DNA of 59,817 nucleotides. It comes from a bacterium UBP4_UBA6127. Lineage in GTDB: Bacteria > UBP4 > UBA4092. Location of the stretch: NCBI GenBank assembly GCA_002428325.1, contig DIVR01000042.1:1-59817 (forward strand), written 5' to 3'. This document shows, one piece after another, positions 9,301 through 18,460 of this stretch; the stretch's first letter is position 1, and each line of letters opens with the position of its first letter. The position numbers were made by a program, and so were the translations under genes. Under the pieces are notes generated by a model, which saw only the letters and a list, made by a program, of their open reading frames with translations, did not search any database and was not told the origin of the DNA.

Positions 9301-9894
9301 CTATTTAAAAAGCTTTCCATCGATAAAAACTCCGGTCAGATAAGGAATGCCCTTATCTGAAAGCCTCACATCAGCCAGGACCTTGTGAGTCGTCATACGG
9401 CTGCCAGTCCCCATTATGGATTCAATTTCTTGAGAACGCCCTTCCTGTACAAAATATTGGTTAATGGAATACTCAACCTGAAGATCATTCGTTATCTTTT
9501 CTGTTGTATCATCATCAAATCCAGTTTCATATTTATACTGATCCAATACATTTCCTTTAATGAAGGGGTATTCCGAAGCGGGCGGCACTTTCTGACTCAC
9601 CTTCAAGGGAATCAGTGAATCTGAAAAAGTTTGAGTATCTTTCCCTAAAGTCACATAAACCACCATGTTTCGTTCATAGTTTTCCATATCATGGGATACT
9701 ACATTCAAATCAATACTTTCGATTTCATAACGAAGATGGGCATATTCCCCTCTCAATAAACTGTCAGGGTCTCTGGGAAACACAGTTAATTTCAACGGAT
9801 AACCTTTTTGAATCTCATTTTGATGAAATCCCATCATTCCCAGGAGGAATACAATCTGAATCAACACAAAAAGAAAATAGAAGATACGTCTCAT
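9301..9894 (-). CDS. GDYXXLXY-domain membrane-anchored protein
   Basis: This 197-residue protein has one N-terminal membrane segment (residues 3-20) and an extracytoplasmic domain. DPDSLLRGEYAHLRYEI matches the GDYXXLXY family hallmark (LRGDYxxLxY). The function is not known. It begins 2 nt after the stop of the DUF2157 gene, a pairing commonly seen in bacteria, so the two probably form one membrane complex. Confidence 0.85.
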   Translation of the reverse strand: MRRIFYFLFVLIQIVFLLGMMGFHQNEIQKGYPLKLTVFPRDPDSLLRGEYAHLRYEIESIDLNVVSHDMENYERNMVVYVTLGKDTQTFSDSLIPLKVSQKVPPASEYPFIKGNVLDQYKYETGFDDDTTEKITNDLQVEYSINQYFVQEGRSQEIESIMGTGSRMTTHKVLADVRLSDKGIPYLTGVFIDGKLFK

Positions 9895-9896
9895 GA

Positions 9897-11252
9897 TTAT
9901 TTATCCTCCCTTTGCATAGCCCTGATTTCTTTATGCTTTTTCGAAAGCCAGTAACTGTACCAGACAAAAAGCCCTCCGATAACCAGGAAATACACAGACC
10001 GATGAAGCCGATTATCAAATAAATCAAAGTATCGGCCAATCGCTATCAAAAGAAAAATGATGGTTCCGACATACATAAAAGATAACCGGTTATCCTTTTG
10101 TCCAAGATACAGCAAGGAGCCCGCCGTAAAGAGAAGCAGAAAATTACTAAGGATGGCAGAGATGAGGGTATAGTTGTTATCTACTTGCCCCATTTGAATC
10201 AGCAGAGGCAGGGAAAGGGAATAAATAAGTATCAGGACAGGCAGTAACTTCCTTATTATTTCAGACCAATAATCCGTCGGATAAACTTTGCTTTTCCAGA
10301 ATTGCCAGGATAAGAGGGTCATAATAAATCCACAAGCGGCCCAAATCCCAATGATAAGAGTTAAGTTCCAATTATATTTAGTCCCTCCAATAAAAGTATT
10401 TTGATAACCATAAAAACTGCCAATATATAAACCCAGCACCAGTGAAAAAAAGCCTGTAATCAAATAAGGGACTGTAAAACGATTCCCTTTTTCCTTATTA
10501 AAATGAAAATTGCCTGCCTGGATGAATACTAACCCCATGGTTGAAAGAACATAAAACATGATGAAATGTCCAGTCGCAAACAAGGTTCCAAAAAACAAAC
10601 AGAGTAATCCCCCCCATAATACCAAGGGACTTTGCTTGTAATAAGCAAAAGGAAATATCGCTAAGGCAGCTAATGGCATAAACATGTAATTGGCCTCAGT
10701 CCATTTATTTGAATAGGCTATTGCCCAGGCTAACCATAGAAAGGTAGATAATAAAGAAACAGGAATAGAGACAGCTGTATAAGTTATCGCTGTGGCAGCT
10801 AAAGCCCAATAAAGCCATCCCCATGGATACTCGATGACAATGTTATACATCTGGGCAATCAGCCAGATGCCGGAACCAAAAAGGATGACCCCCAGAAAGA
10901 TGAAAGCTTCACCGATACCTTTATAGTCAGGGTATCTTTCTCTCCCCCACCTACCGCCAATATAAGAAGCTGTCATGGTAACTAAAATTAATGCAAGCCT
11001 TAACACCCGGGGAATCTTGTCCCAATTGTAAGCAAAAAAAAGAATGATCCCCAAGCCAATCAATAAAGCACCGATAGTTGAAATAATGAGAGTTACATAA
11101 TCAGTCCGGGGTGATGCCGCTTCAGCCTGATAACGCCCCCTCAGTTGTTCTTTCTGGTCAGGATTAATGATGCCCTCTTTCTCCCAATCAGTAATTTCCT
11201 GTAAAAGCCATTGAATTGTCCGGGAGGATAGCTTGCTTTGTTTTTTATCCAT
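9897..11252 (-). CDS. DUF2157-family polytopic membrane protein
   Basis: The 451-residue protein starts with a soluble region typical of DUF2157 (WEKEGIINPDQKEQLRGRY, residues 23-42), followed by about 11 hydrophobic segments to the C-terminus. The family has no established function. An AGGTGAG precedes the ATG. It is the first gene of a two-gene unit with the GDYXXLXY protein and is divergent from rpmH. Confidence 0.85.
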   Translation of the reverse strand: MDKKQSKLSSRTIQWLLQEITDWEKEGIINPDQKEQLRGRYQAEAASPRTDYVTLIISTIGALLIGLGIILFFAYNWDKIPRVLRLALILVTMTASYIGGRWGRERYPDYKGIGEAFIFLGVILFGSGIWLIAQMYNIVIEYPWGWLYWALAATAITYTAVSIPVSLLSTFLWLAWAIAYSNKWTEANYMFMPLAALAIFPFAYYKQSPLVLWGGLLCLFFGTLFATGHFIMFYVLSTMGLVFIQAGNFHFNKEKGNRFTVPYLITGFFSLVLGLYIGSFYGYQNTFIGGTKYNWNLTLIIGIWAACGFIMTLLSWQFWKSKVYPTDYWSEIIRKLLPVLILIYSLSLPLLIQMGQVDNNYTLISAILSNFLLLFTAGSLLYLGQKDNRLSFMYVGTIIFLLIAIGRYFDLFDNRLHRSVYFLVIGGLFVWYSYWLSKKHKEIRAMQREDK

Positions 11253-11748
11253 AACTCACCTGTATCCAATCAAGGGGATTGATTGCTCGATATGAAGATG
11301 ATGTCATGATATATCAATATCTTTTTTGAGACAATACCCATATCCCTAAAACAAAACCATATCCAGAGACTCCGAGAAGAAGGTTTCCTAAACCTAAACT
11401 TCCTCATAAATAAGTTTCCATTGGGTTATGAGACCCGCCTGACCATCTCTATATGTATATCTTTTCGGCCGCCCTTCTTCTTCCAAAACCTGTCAAATCC
11501 AGCTAACTCCTTTATTTACAACAATAATACTTTTTCTTTGACAGCTGTCAAAAAGCCCTTAAGGTATAATAGAGGCATTTCAGCATAGAAAAATTAATTT
11601 TATCTTCCAGGCAGAATAAGAAGGTTAATTGTTCTCCTATCAGCTGGAGAAGTATCCTTTTTTTAAAATATGGTATAATTTTTAGTTCACGATTTGTGAC
11701 CTGAAATCATTTCTTTTAATCCATATAAAGTAGTAAGGAGATCGACGA
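11253..11748. other. 496-bp divergent intergenic region upstream of rpmH
   Basis: I see no gene here. It holds the palindrome CTTTGACAGCTGTCAAAA (11536-11553), directly followed by CCTTAAGG (11557-11564) and TATAAT (11565-11570). The TTGACA in the palindrome is 21 bp from that TATAAT, too far for a standard promoter. A second TATAAT is at 11674-11679, 69 nt before the rpmH ATG and without a clear -35. A weak inverted repeat (TTCTCC/GGAGAA, about 11632-11651) precedes a T-run. No DnaA boxes were seen, so I do not call an origin. Confidence 0.6.
11536..11553. promoter_or_regulatory. TTTGAC-N4-GTCAAA palindrome upstream of rpmH
   Basis: CTTTGACAGCTGTCAAAA differs from the left-edge perfect copy (143-160) only in its first base. 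Like that copy it is followed within 4 nt by CCTTAAGG. It covers a -35-like TTGACA (11538-11543), so a bound protein could block or alter transcription of the rpmH cluster. Confidence 0.6.
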
Positions 11749-11895
11749 ATGAAACGGACATATCAGCCTCACCGAAAACGGCGAAGACGAGTTCATGGAT
11801 TTTTAAAACGGATGAGCACTCCCGGAGGTCGGGAAGTACTCAATGCCCGTCGCCGCAAGGGGCGGAAACGCCTGACTCCCGGAGTTAGCCGCTAA
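11749..11895 (+). CDS. rpmH: 50S ribosomal protein bL34
   Basis: This 48-residue, Arg/Lys-rich protein starts MKRTYQPHRKRRRR and contains the bL34 signature GFLKRMSTPGGREVLNARRR. It is a structural protein of the large ribosomal subunit. AAGGAG lies 8 nt before the ATG. It opens the conserved rpmH-rnpA-yidD-yidC-khpB cluster. Confidence 0.97.
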   Translation: MKRTYQPHRKRRRRVHGFLKRMSTPGGREVLNARRRKGRKRLTPGVSR

Positions 11896-11936
11896 CTCTG
11901 TTATTAACGGTTGACAGATTTACCGTAACTGGCAGG

Positions 11937-12311
11937 ATGCATTTATATCGACACCCCAAAAGCCATCGTATTACCCGGCGATCGGATTATCTTTCCATAT
12001 ATAAGGAGGGATTGAGAGCCAGTACCCGGCAGCTCAGGATACAGGTTCTGTTCACCCCCCAGGAAGAACCACCCCGATTAGGTATTGCCGTTACGAATCA
12101 ACTTAAACACGCAACCTCCCGGAATCTCTTAAAACGCAGGTTCCGGGAGATTTTCCGGCTGCATCAGCATGAAATCAAAGAGGGTGTCAGGATAGTTATT
12201 GTTGCTAAACCGGGAAGCCAGGAACTGGATTTTAAGACTCTGGAAAGGGATTTGCTTTATTTATTCAGAAAAGCCAGGGTGATTAAAGACAGGGGGTCCC
12301 CCAATGAGTAA
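11937..12311 (+). CDS. rnpA: Ribonuclease P protein component
   Basis: This is the protein cofactor of RNase P, which assists the RNA subunit in removing tRNA 5' leaders. The 124-residue length is typical. The signature RNLLKRRFREIFR lies near residues 61-73, with an N-terminal RRSDYLSIYKEG matching the family. No separate Shine-Dalgarno is clear; GGCAGG abuts the ATG. Its last 8 bp overlap the start of yidD. Confidence 0.94.
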   Translation: MHLYRHPKSHRITRRSDYLSIYKEGLRASTRQLRIQVLFTPQEEPPRLGIAVTNQLKHATSRNLLKRRFREIFRLHQHEIKEGVRIVIVAKPGSQELDFKTLERDLLYLFRKARVIKDRGSPNE

Positions 12312-12510
12312 AATAATCATCTTCATGATACGCCTCTATCAATCCGGGATATCTCCCTTATTCCCAGCTTCCTGCCGTTTTTACCCCTCATGTTCCCAAT
12401 ATTGTATTGATGCCGTAACCAAATATGGGGTAATAAAAGGCCTCTATCGGGGTATCGGCCGTCTTCTTCGATGTCATCCATTTCATCCGGGAGGGTACGA
12501 CCCTGCCTGA
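12304..12510 (+). CDS. yidD: Membrane protein insertion efficiency factor YidD
   Basis: This is a 68-residue protein with the full family pattern: YQSGISPLFPASCRFYPSCSQY, three conserved cysteines in the SCRFYPSCSQYC stretch, then CHPFHPGGYDP at the C-terminus. YidD is a small membrane-associated factor that improves YidC/Sec-dependent insertion. It overlaps rnpA by 8 bp and precedes yidC, the standard order. Confidence 0.96.
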   Translation: MSKIIIFMIRLYQSGISPLFPASCRFYPSCSQYCIDAVTKYGVIKGLYRGIGRLLRCHPFHPGGYDPA

Positions 12511-12573
12511 GAATTATTTATCTCTTATTCATAGAAAGGCATTCAAGGCTTTATAAAAGCCTCTAATATACTT

Positions 12574-14496
12574 ATGAAAAAAGAACAAATTATCGGCATT
12601 GTACTGATTGCTGTAGTCATATTTATCTATATGGCTGTTATTATGCCCAAATACTATACCCCTCCCGCGGGACAGAAACCCGGGACCGGGACCCTCGCTA
12701 AGAACACCACAGCACCAGGTTCTGCAGATACCACAGATCTATCTGTGGGTAAAGATACAACCCTTCCCCTGGCCGCCACCTCCGGTGATGATACCCCCAC
12801 CCCTATTTTGGCAGCCACGCCGGCTATCCCGGCTCAGGATATCCTGGTTGATACCGATTTATATAGAGCCCGGTTCACCACCCTGGGTGGACGGTTGAAA
12901 AGTTTCCTGCTCAAAAAAGTTAAAGCTGAAACCCTTCCGACAGGAAAAGAGTTGGAAGATGAATTAAAAGCCGCCAGAGAATCCGGAAATGATATCAAGA
13001 TTGAAAGCGCCACTATCCGTTTGGAACTTGTCCGGAAATTAGAACTCCTGAAATTAAAACTGAAAGATGCCCAGGCCAAAAAAGACTCGGCAGCAGTTGC
13101 GAAATATACCGATGAGATCAATGAGTTAAACTGGGTTGAGCTGATCCATGGCAATTCTCAGCTCCCTATGCCATTCCAGGTAGAGCTGGCTGGAATTCCC
13201 AAGGCCGATACCCAGGTAATCTATTCAGCTAATACGACGGAGATTCGGTTGTCGGGAACAACTCCCACAGCCAAGTTACTTTTAACCGGAATAATGCCCA
13301 ATGGACTGACCATTCAAAAAGAAATCACCCTCCAGAATAACAATTACATGATGGGGTTTGACCTTCAATTAGCCAATCCGGGCGATAAACTAGCCTCCCT
13401 CAGATCTCTGGATGGATATGGAATGAAACTGTATGCGGGTTCGGGATTGGGAGATATGCAGATGCATGCCCAGAGCCGATATGATATTGGAGTCCAACCT
13501 GTCCGCAAAGTGGATAATAAAGTCAAAATCATGTCATTATCCCTTAAGAAACCAGACCTTCGGGTTAACGGGAATGTGTCATGGGCCGGGCTTGAGACCA
13601 ATTACTTTTTCAAAGGTTATGTCTCCACCCTTTCTCCCAGTACTTCAGTAGTGGCGAACTATACTCCTATTGGACACAATTACAGCCCCACCCTCTGGTT
13701 GGAAATGCCGCCGGCAGAAATCCCTGCCAAAGACACATTAAAACAATCCTATCAGTTTTATTTAGGGCCGAAAGATGCCGATAAGCTGGCCGCTTTGAAT
13801 GTGAAAGTGGAAGAAATTTTGTTTCCAGGCTGGCTGCAGACCATTAATCTCTGGTTGTTAAAGGTAACTAAATTATGCTACAAACTGACCCATAATTATG
13901 GGTTGGCCATTATCCTGATTGCTTTCCTCCTGAAACTGGTAACGTTCCCCTTGAATCACATGAGCTATAAGTCCATGAAGGGGATGCAGCTCCTGGCTCC
14001 TGAAATGAAAGCTATCCAGGAAAAATTCAAGGATGACCCTCAACGCCAGCAAAAAGAAATGATGGAGTTATACCGGAAATATAAGGTAAACCCCATGTCA
14101 GGATGCCTCCCGATGCTTATCCAGATGCCAATATTTATTTCTCTATATCAGGTATTGGGAAAAGTGATTGAGCTGCGGGGAGCCCACTTCTTTGGATGGA
14201 TCACTGACCTTTCCAAGCCAGACACCATTACCATGATCATGGGGCTTCCCATTAATATTCTCCCTATCCTGATGGGTGTTACCATGTGGCTCCAACAGAA
14301 AATGACCACGTCACCCGACCCGAAATCAGCCAGGATGGGACAGATAATGACAGTCGTATTTCTGTTTATTTTCTGGAGTATGCCTTCCGGGCTGGTATTA
14401 TATTGGTTTGTCACAAATATTCTTTCGATTCTTCAGCAGCATTATATTAATAAGCAGGATTTCCCGGTACACCTGCACCATGCAGAGGCCAAGTAA
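12574..14496 (+). CDS. yidC: Membrane protein insertase YidC
   Basis: YidC inserts and folds inner-membrane proteins. The 640-residue form has an N-terminal membrane anchor (5-25), a Thr/Pro/Ala-rich linker, a large periplasmic P1 beta-domain and the C-terminal 60KD_IMP core, starting near LINLWLLKVTKLCYKLTHNYG with NPMSGCLPMLIQMP. The P1 domain marks a diderm-type YidC. Residues about 118-186 form a charged Lys/Glu-rich helical insert (GKELEDELKAARE through KLKLKDAQAKK) between P1 strands, which I do not recognise from typical YidC. No Shine-Dalgarno is visible at the ATG. Confidence 0.95.
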   Translation: MKKEQIIGIVLIAVVIFIYMAVIMPKYYTPPAGQKPGTGTLAKNTTAPGSADTTDLSVGKDTTLPLAATSGDDTPTPILAATPAIPAQDILVDTDLYRARFTTLGGRLKSFLLKKVKAETLPTGKELEDELKAARESGNDIKIESATIRLELVRKLELLKLKLKDAQAKKDSAAVAKYTDEINELNWVELIHGNSQLPMPFQVELAGIPKADTQVIYSANTTEIRLSGTTPTAKLLLTGIMPNGLTIQKEITLQNNNYMMGFDLQLANPGDKLASLRSLDGYGMKLYAGSGLGDMQMHAQSRYDIGVQPVRKVDNKVKIMSLSLKKPDLRVNGNVSWAGLETNYFFKGYVSTLSPSTSVVANYTPIGHNYSPTLWLEMPPAEIPAKDTLKQSYQFYLGPKDADKLAALNVKVEEILFPGWLQTINLWLLKVTKLCYKLTHNYGLAIILIAFLLKLVTFPLNHMSYKSMKGMQLLAPEMKAIQEKFKDDPQRQQKEMMELYRKYKVNPMSGCLPMLIQMPIFISLYQVLGKVIELRGAHFFGWITDLSKPDTITMIMGLPINILPILMGVTMWLQQKMTTSPDPKSARMGQIMTVVFLFIFWSMPSGLVLYWFVTNILSILQQHYINKQDFPVHLHHAEAK

Positions 14497-14566
14497 GGCC
14501 CGTAATGGAGAAAAGACTCAAATTAGGACATTACAGGATATTTTCCCTTCATAAAGGAGACTTAGC

Positions 14567-15220
14567 ATGAGAACTATTGAAGTATCAGGACCTACTGTGG
14601 ATGAGGCAATCGCCAATGCCCTGGAAGAAATCAACCTTCCTCTGGAATCCGTCATTATCCAGATTTTGGATAAAGGGACTCGGGGAACTGAAGATGAGGA
14701 AGGGACACCCGCTAAAATCCGAGTCAGTGAAAAGCCGTCTTCTGAGAATGGAATCAAAGCGAAAGATTTTTTAAATACGGTCTTGACTCTCATGGGGATT
14801 CAATGTGAAGTAACTTATAAAATCAGGGGAAACACCATCCTCCTGGAAGTCTGGAATGTCCCGGATGGCGGTATCCTTATCGGATATCGCGGGGTTACTC
14901 TCAATGCTCTCCAATGCCTGATAAACCAGTATATGAATAAGAGCTGGAAACCCGGTGAAGAACGGGTCGATGTTGAAGTTGATACCCAGGAATATCGGCA
15001 ACGCCGGAAACGTATGCTGACCCGAATGGTCAATGATGCCGTCTCCAGAGTTTTTACCACCGGAAAACCTGTTGAACTTGAACCCATGTTTGATGTGGAC
15101 CGGAAATTTGTCCATCTCCTGGTCAGAGACAAAGACGGAATTCTCAGTATCAGCGAGGGAGACGGTGAGACTCGGCATGTTATCTTATCCAAGGAGAATC
15201 AGGAAGCCATTGTCGAATAG
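14567..15220 (+). CDS. khpB: RNA-binding protein KhpB (Jag / SpoIIIJ-associated)
   Basis: The 217-residue protein carries a Jag-N domain (1-50, beginning MRTIEVSGPTVDEAI), a KH domain (about 75-145, with GYRGVTLNALQCL) and an R3H domain (about 145-215, with RKRMLTRMVNDAVSRV). KhpB binds RNA and in Firmicutes affects cell elongation and division. AAAGGAG lies just upstream of the ATG. Its position after yidC is the conserved one. A strong terminator follows, closing the cluster. Confidence 0.94.
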   Translation: MRTIEVSGPTVDEAIANALEEINLPLESVIIQILDKGTRGTEDEEGTPAKIRVSEKPSSENGIKAKDFLNTVLTLMGIQCEVTYKIRGNTILLEVWNVPDGGILIGYRGVTLNALQCLINQYMNKSWKPGEERVDVEVDTQEYRQRRKRMLTRMVNDAVSRVFTTGKPVELEPMFDVDRKFVHLLVRDKDGILSISEGDGETRHVILSKENQEAIVE

Positions 15221-15245
15221 CCTCACTTAATTCTAAAAATCATCA

Positions 15246-15276
15246 GCGCAGTTTATTCCATAAACTGCGCTTTTTT
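15246..15276 (+). terminator. Rho-independent terminator after khpB
   Basis: GCGCAGTTTA (15246-15255) pairs perfectly with TAAACTGCGC (15261-15270) around a 5-nt loop, followed by six T residues. Confidence 0.92.
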
Positions 15277-15336
15277 CATGCCCATTGATACCGGTAGCTG
15301 ATAATGGTATTCTTAGGAAAAGAGAGGAATATCCCC

Positions 15337-16089
15337 ATGGGTAAAAAATGGTTTTGGTATAGTCTCATCTTGCTGGGAGCAATTAGTTGGAGCCATGCAG
15401 GTGAAGCAAAAATCCCTGGGTTAATGGCAGGGATATACCCGATTCCCCATGTTTCAGAAGATACTTCATCGGAGGTCAAAGCCCTTCGAGAAACCATGTT
15501 GGATGCCATGGAAACCCGGCTTTCCCAAATTTTATATCCTGGCAGCGGGAAAGAAAAAGCATATCAGGAAGGCCGCCGGATATTCAAGGATTACGACCAT
15601 GGGACCATTACGCTGGTCGATACCCAATCCAACCTTAATAAAGCTCAGGATTATATTCAGAGTTTAAGAACTCCCCCCACAACCCTTAATGAGGCCAACA
15701 ACCGCAGCCCGGCTCTGCAATCAAAAATCATCACCCTTCGCCATGCCGACCCCGGCCCTTTGAGAAATCTACTGAACCAGATACTCCAGGAATCCCGTTC
15801 AAGCCCGGCCTCTTCAGGTAATACCTCCCGTTATATTACCGGCACACTGGCCAAGGGACCTGGAAATGGAATTACATTTGAAGGACTCTCAGCAGAGTTG
15901 ATTGAGATACTGGGAACAGATTCATCCAACTATCAGGCAAAACTCTATCTCATCACCCAACTCCGGGACAGGGAAATCACTCTCGCCCCAGGACAAAGTG
16001 AACGGATAGATGCCTGGAGGGTTCGTTTGACAGGTATTGATGCCAAAAGAGAAGAGGCTGAAGTTGAGATACGAAAATTCATCCCTTGA
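15337..16089 (+). CDS. Secreted protein with secretin-N-like repeats
   Basis: The predicted 250-residue product has a clear signal peptide (MGKKWFWYSLILLGA, probable cleavage after SHA). The middle reads GTITLVDTQSNLNKAQDYIQSL and then SKIITLRHADPGPLRNLL. These resemble secretin N0/N1 modules, which in type II/IV systems and pilus secretins form the periplasmic ring, but no secretin barrel follows. It may be a stand-alone periplasmic adaptor; function is not known. I chose ATG 15337 for the signal peptide and the GAGAGG upstream; an in-frame ATG at 15304 exists. It stands alone after a terminator. Confidence 0.6.
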   Translation: MGKKWFWYSLILLGAISWSHAGEAKIPGLMAGIYPIPHVSEDTSSEVKALRETMLDAMETRLSQILYPGSGKEKAYQEGRRIFKDYDHGTITLVDTQSNLNKAQDYIQSLRTPPTTLNEANNRSPALQSKIITLRHADPGPLRNLLNQILQESRSSPASSGNTSRYITGTLAKGPGNGITFEGLSAELIEILGTDSSNYQAKLYLITQLRDREITLAPGQSERIDAWRVRLTGIDAKREEAEVEIRKFIP

Positions 16090-16210
16090 GTCCCGAAGTT
16101 ACCAGGATTTCCTTCCGGAGCAACTTACTTTCAAGTAAGTTTGCCGGCTTCCTAAAGCCTGTGATTAAATAATCAGGTTGTTTGGTAGAATAATAAACCG
16201 TAGATAAAAT

Positions 16211-17242
16211 ATGAAAACCATCCCTTTTGCAAAAATAATCGGGCATACCCTGCCCTTGGAATTCATAGCGAACGGACTGACTCATGGTCCGATTGGACAT
16301 GCTTATTTGTTCTATGGACCCGAAGGAGTTGGCAAAGACCTTATCGCCAGCCGTTTTGCCATGGCACTTCTCTGTGAACATTCAAGCCGTACCGGAGATG
16401 CCTGTGATGCCTGTGATTCCTGCCGACGGTTCACGAATGATAATCATCATAACTTCCAGCTTTTACGGCCGGAAGGAGCCCAAAACTATAAAGTGGACCA
16501 ACTTCGGGAGTTAAGGCGAAATGTCTCCCTGATGGCTTACCATGAAGGCAGGCGGGTTTACCTCATCCCGGATGCGGATAAAATGAACCCCGAAGGGGCT
16601 AATGCCATATTAAAAACCCTGGAAGAGCCTTCATCGGGAGTGGTGCTGATACTGGTTACCTCCCAAAGCATCAAACTCCTGCCCACTATTCATTCCCGGT
16701 GTCAGAAGGTTAGGTTCGGCAGGCTTTCCGACCATGATTTAGAACCTTTTCTGATTCAGGAGTATTCCCTGGACAAGGAAACGGCTTCACTGCTGGCCCG
16801 GCTTTCTGAAGGGTCCCCCGGCAGAAGCCGTGAATTGACCCTGCCCAGTGTATCCCAATTAAGAAAGGTCCTCTTTTCTGAGTTAACCCGACATCGGCCG
16901 GAAAACCTTTCTAATGCCATGGAAATGCCTAAAAAAATCAATGATATGAGAAAAAATGCCGAGTCTGAAGAAGATATCAAAATCGACATTCAAACCCTTT
17001 ATGATTGGATGCTCTTCTATTTCCGGGATTTACTGGTTTATCGGCTCACTAAAAATCCTGATTTGCTGATCAACCAGGATTTTAAAAATGAAATAGCCCA
17101 GATTTCCAGTCGTTGGAGTTGGTCGGCAATTCGCTCATCTATTCAGCAACTTGAATATTTAAAATGGGTAGCGCCCAAAAACCTGAATAATCAATTCTGC
17201 CTGGAGAGTGTCTTTTTAAGGGCTTATCAGTCCTTTTCGTAG
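16211..17242 (+). CDS. holB: DNA polymerase III delta' subunit
   Basis: This is an AAA+ clamp-loader subunit that helps load the sliding clamp. The 343-residue protein has a P-loop (GPEGVGKD, near 36-43) and a zinc-binding cysteine cluster (C-x9-CDACDSC near 55-71). The segment MNPEGANAILKTLEEP and the SRC motif (HSRCQKVRF near 160) are diagnostic. The spacing and domain order match delta'/gamma/tau paralogues, but the short length and lack of a tau tail favour delta'. It ends 14 nt before the PSP1 gene, a conserved neighbour pair. Confidence 0.92.
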   Translation: MKTIPFAKIIGHTLPLEFIANGLTHGPIGHAYLFYGPEGVGKDLIASRFAMALLCEHSSRTGDACDACDSCRRFTNDNHHNFQLLRPEGAQNYKVDQLRELRRNVSLMAYHEGRRVYLIPDADKMNPEGANAILKTLEEPSSGVVLILVTSQSIKLLPTIHSRCQKVRFGRLSDHDLEPFLIQEYSLDKETASLLARLSEGSPGRSRELTLPSVSQLRKVLFSELTRHRPENLSNAMEMPKKINDMRKNAESEEDIKIDIQTLYDWMLFYFRDLLVYRLTKNPDLLINQDFKNEIAQISSRWSWSAIRSSIQQLEYLKWVAPKNLNNQFCLESVFLRAYQSFS

Positions 17243-17256
17243 TATAATTAAAACCC

Positions 17257-18096
17257 ATGGACGAAATTAACGAACAATTACCCCCTTCTATTGAACCGGA
17301 GGAAGAAGAAATTCTGTCGGAACCTGAATCGGTAGCTGAATTTACGGTTCGAGGCGGGGGGTCTCATACCTTCTGTACCTTAAGCACCGACAGCCACCCG
17401 GTAAAACAGGGGTGTTGTTATTTGCTCCAGACTGATAAGGGTGAAGAATTCGGGGAAGCTATTTTCCATTCCCATGAACTCCTGGGTTCTCCCAACGATA
17501 TTGAAAAAAATACCTGCATCAAAAGACTCATTACCGAAGAAGACCTTAAAACACTCCAAGACCGCCGGAAACGCGAACAATCCGCCATGCGGGATATTAA
17601 AAAGAAAGTCAAAGAATATGAACTCAACATGAAAGTCAGCAATGTCGAGTTCAACCATGATGAGTCCATTATTTATTGCTATTTTACCGCTCCGGAACGT
17701 GTGGATTTCCGTGAATTGGTCCGGGATCTAGGTCATACTTTCCGTAAACGCATTGAATTGAAACAAATCGGCGCCCGGGATGAGACCCGGATGTTGGGTG
17801 GTTTTGGCCATTGCGGTACCCAGTTATGCTGTAATGGGGTTTTCCGAGCGGCGGTCCTTCCCTCGGTCAGCATGAAAATGGCCAAAGTCCAGAAACTTTC
17901 CACCAATCCCCAGAACCTTCTGGGACTTTGCGGGAAACTTCGATGCTGCCTGGCTTTTGAGTACAAAGGCTATCAAGAAGAAGGCAATCTTCCCTGTAAA
18001 GTCCAAACCGAGAAAAAAGACCCCTATAATACTGATCAATACGCTTCAACCAAAGAGTCTTCACCAGAAGATGATGATTCTCAGTCCTCTGAATAA
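17257..18096 (+). CDS. ricT: PSP1 domain protein (RicT/YaaT-like)
   Basis: The 279-residue protein has a PSP1 core (about 45-235) with several conserved cysteines: FGHCGTQLCCNGVF and LLGLCGKLRCCLAFEY. In Bacillus the RicT/YaaT protein of this family carries iron-sulfur clusters with RicA and RicF and aids RNase Y-dependent RNA processing. The conserved cysteines suggest a similar cluster. The C-terminal 45 residues are polar and acidic. No Shine-Dalgarno is seen; TATAAT (17243-17248) overlaps the end of holB and lies 8 nt before the ATG, consistent with a leaderless or very short leader mRNA. Confidence 0.88.
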   Translation: MDEINEQLPPSIEPEEEEILSEPESVAEFTVRGGGSHTFCTLSTDSHPVKQGCCYLLQTDKGEEFGEAIFHSHELLGSPNDIEKNTCIKRLITEEDLKTLQDRRKREQSAMRDIKKKVKEYELNMKVSNVEFNHDESIIYCYFTAPERVDFRELVRDLGHTFRKRIELKQIGARDETRMLGGFGHCGTQLCCNGVFRAAVLPSVSMKMAKVQKLSTNPQNLLGLCGKLRCCLAFEYKGYQEEGNLPCKVQTEKKDPYNTDQYASTKESSPEDDDSQSSE

Positions 18097-18460
18097 TCCA
18101 TTTTCCCCCTTACCCTCTTCTATCTTCTGAAGTTATTTTATAGTTTTGGGTTGTTCTGTTTATCATTCAATAATTAGTTTGATTTTGAGCCGGATAGGCC
18201 TGTCAGAAGTCTGAGAATACGAAATAGCTTGATAATAAGGGGTGTTTTCAGGTAAACTAGTTATTCCTGTCCCATTTATCAAGTCAATCAGAATCAGGAC
18301 AGAATAAGTTATCAAAGCCTAATATTGGCATTACATTGCACGCTTTTGGATTTTCCTGCGGGTGCCTGAAGCTCTCACGGTTGGGAAGAGAGGCAAAGGG
18401 TCTCAGGAAAAGATGAAGAAAGCGGAAGATTATAAAAAACCCAAGGAGGATAATATATCC
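18097..18460 (+). other. 364-bp gene-free region with structured rpsB 5' leader
   Basis: TTATTCCTGTCC (18261-18272) can pair with GGACAGAATAA (18297-18307) with one bulge. Closer to rpsB, TTTTCCTG and CAGGAAAA (about 18351-18411) are exact complements enclosing CTCTC/GAGAG. The last part is open in the rpsB frame, giving an unlikely basic extension. This may be an autoregulatory leader bound by ribosomal protein S2, as in other bacteria; that is inference. Confidence 0.4.

Noticed and set aside
11253..11748. Candidate replication origin near rpmH
   Set aside because: rpmH often lies near oriC, but no DnaA boxes or dnaA gene were found.
18362..18460. Longer rpsB reading frame
   Set aside because: AAGGAGGA marks ATG 18461 and the extra residues do not resemble S2; the DNA looks like leader RNA.
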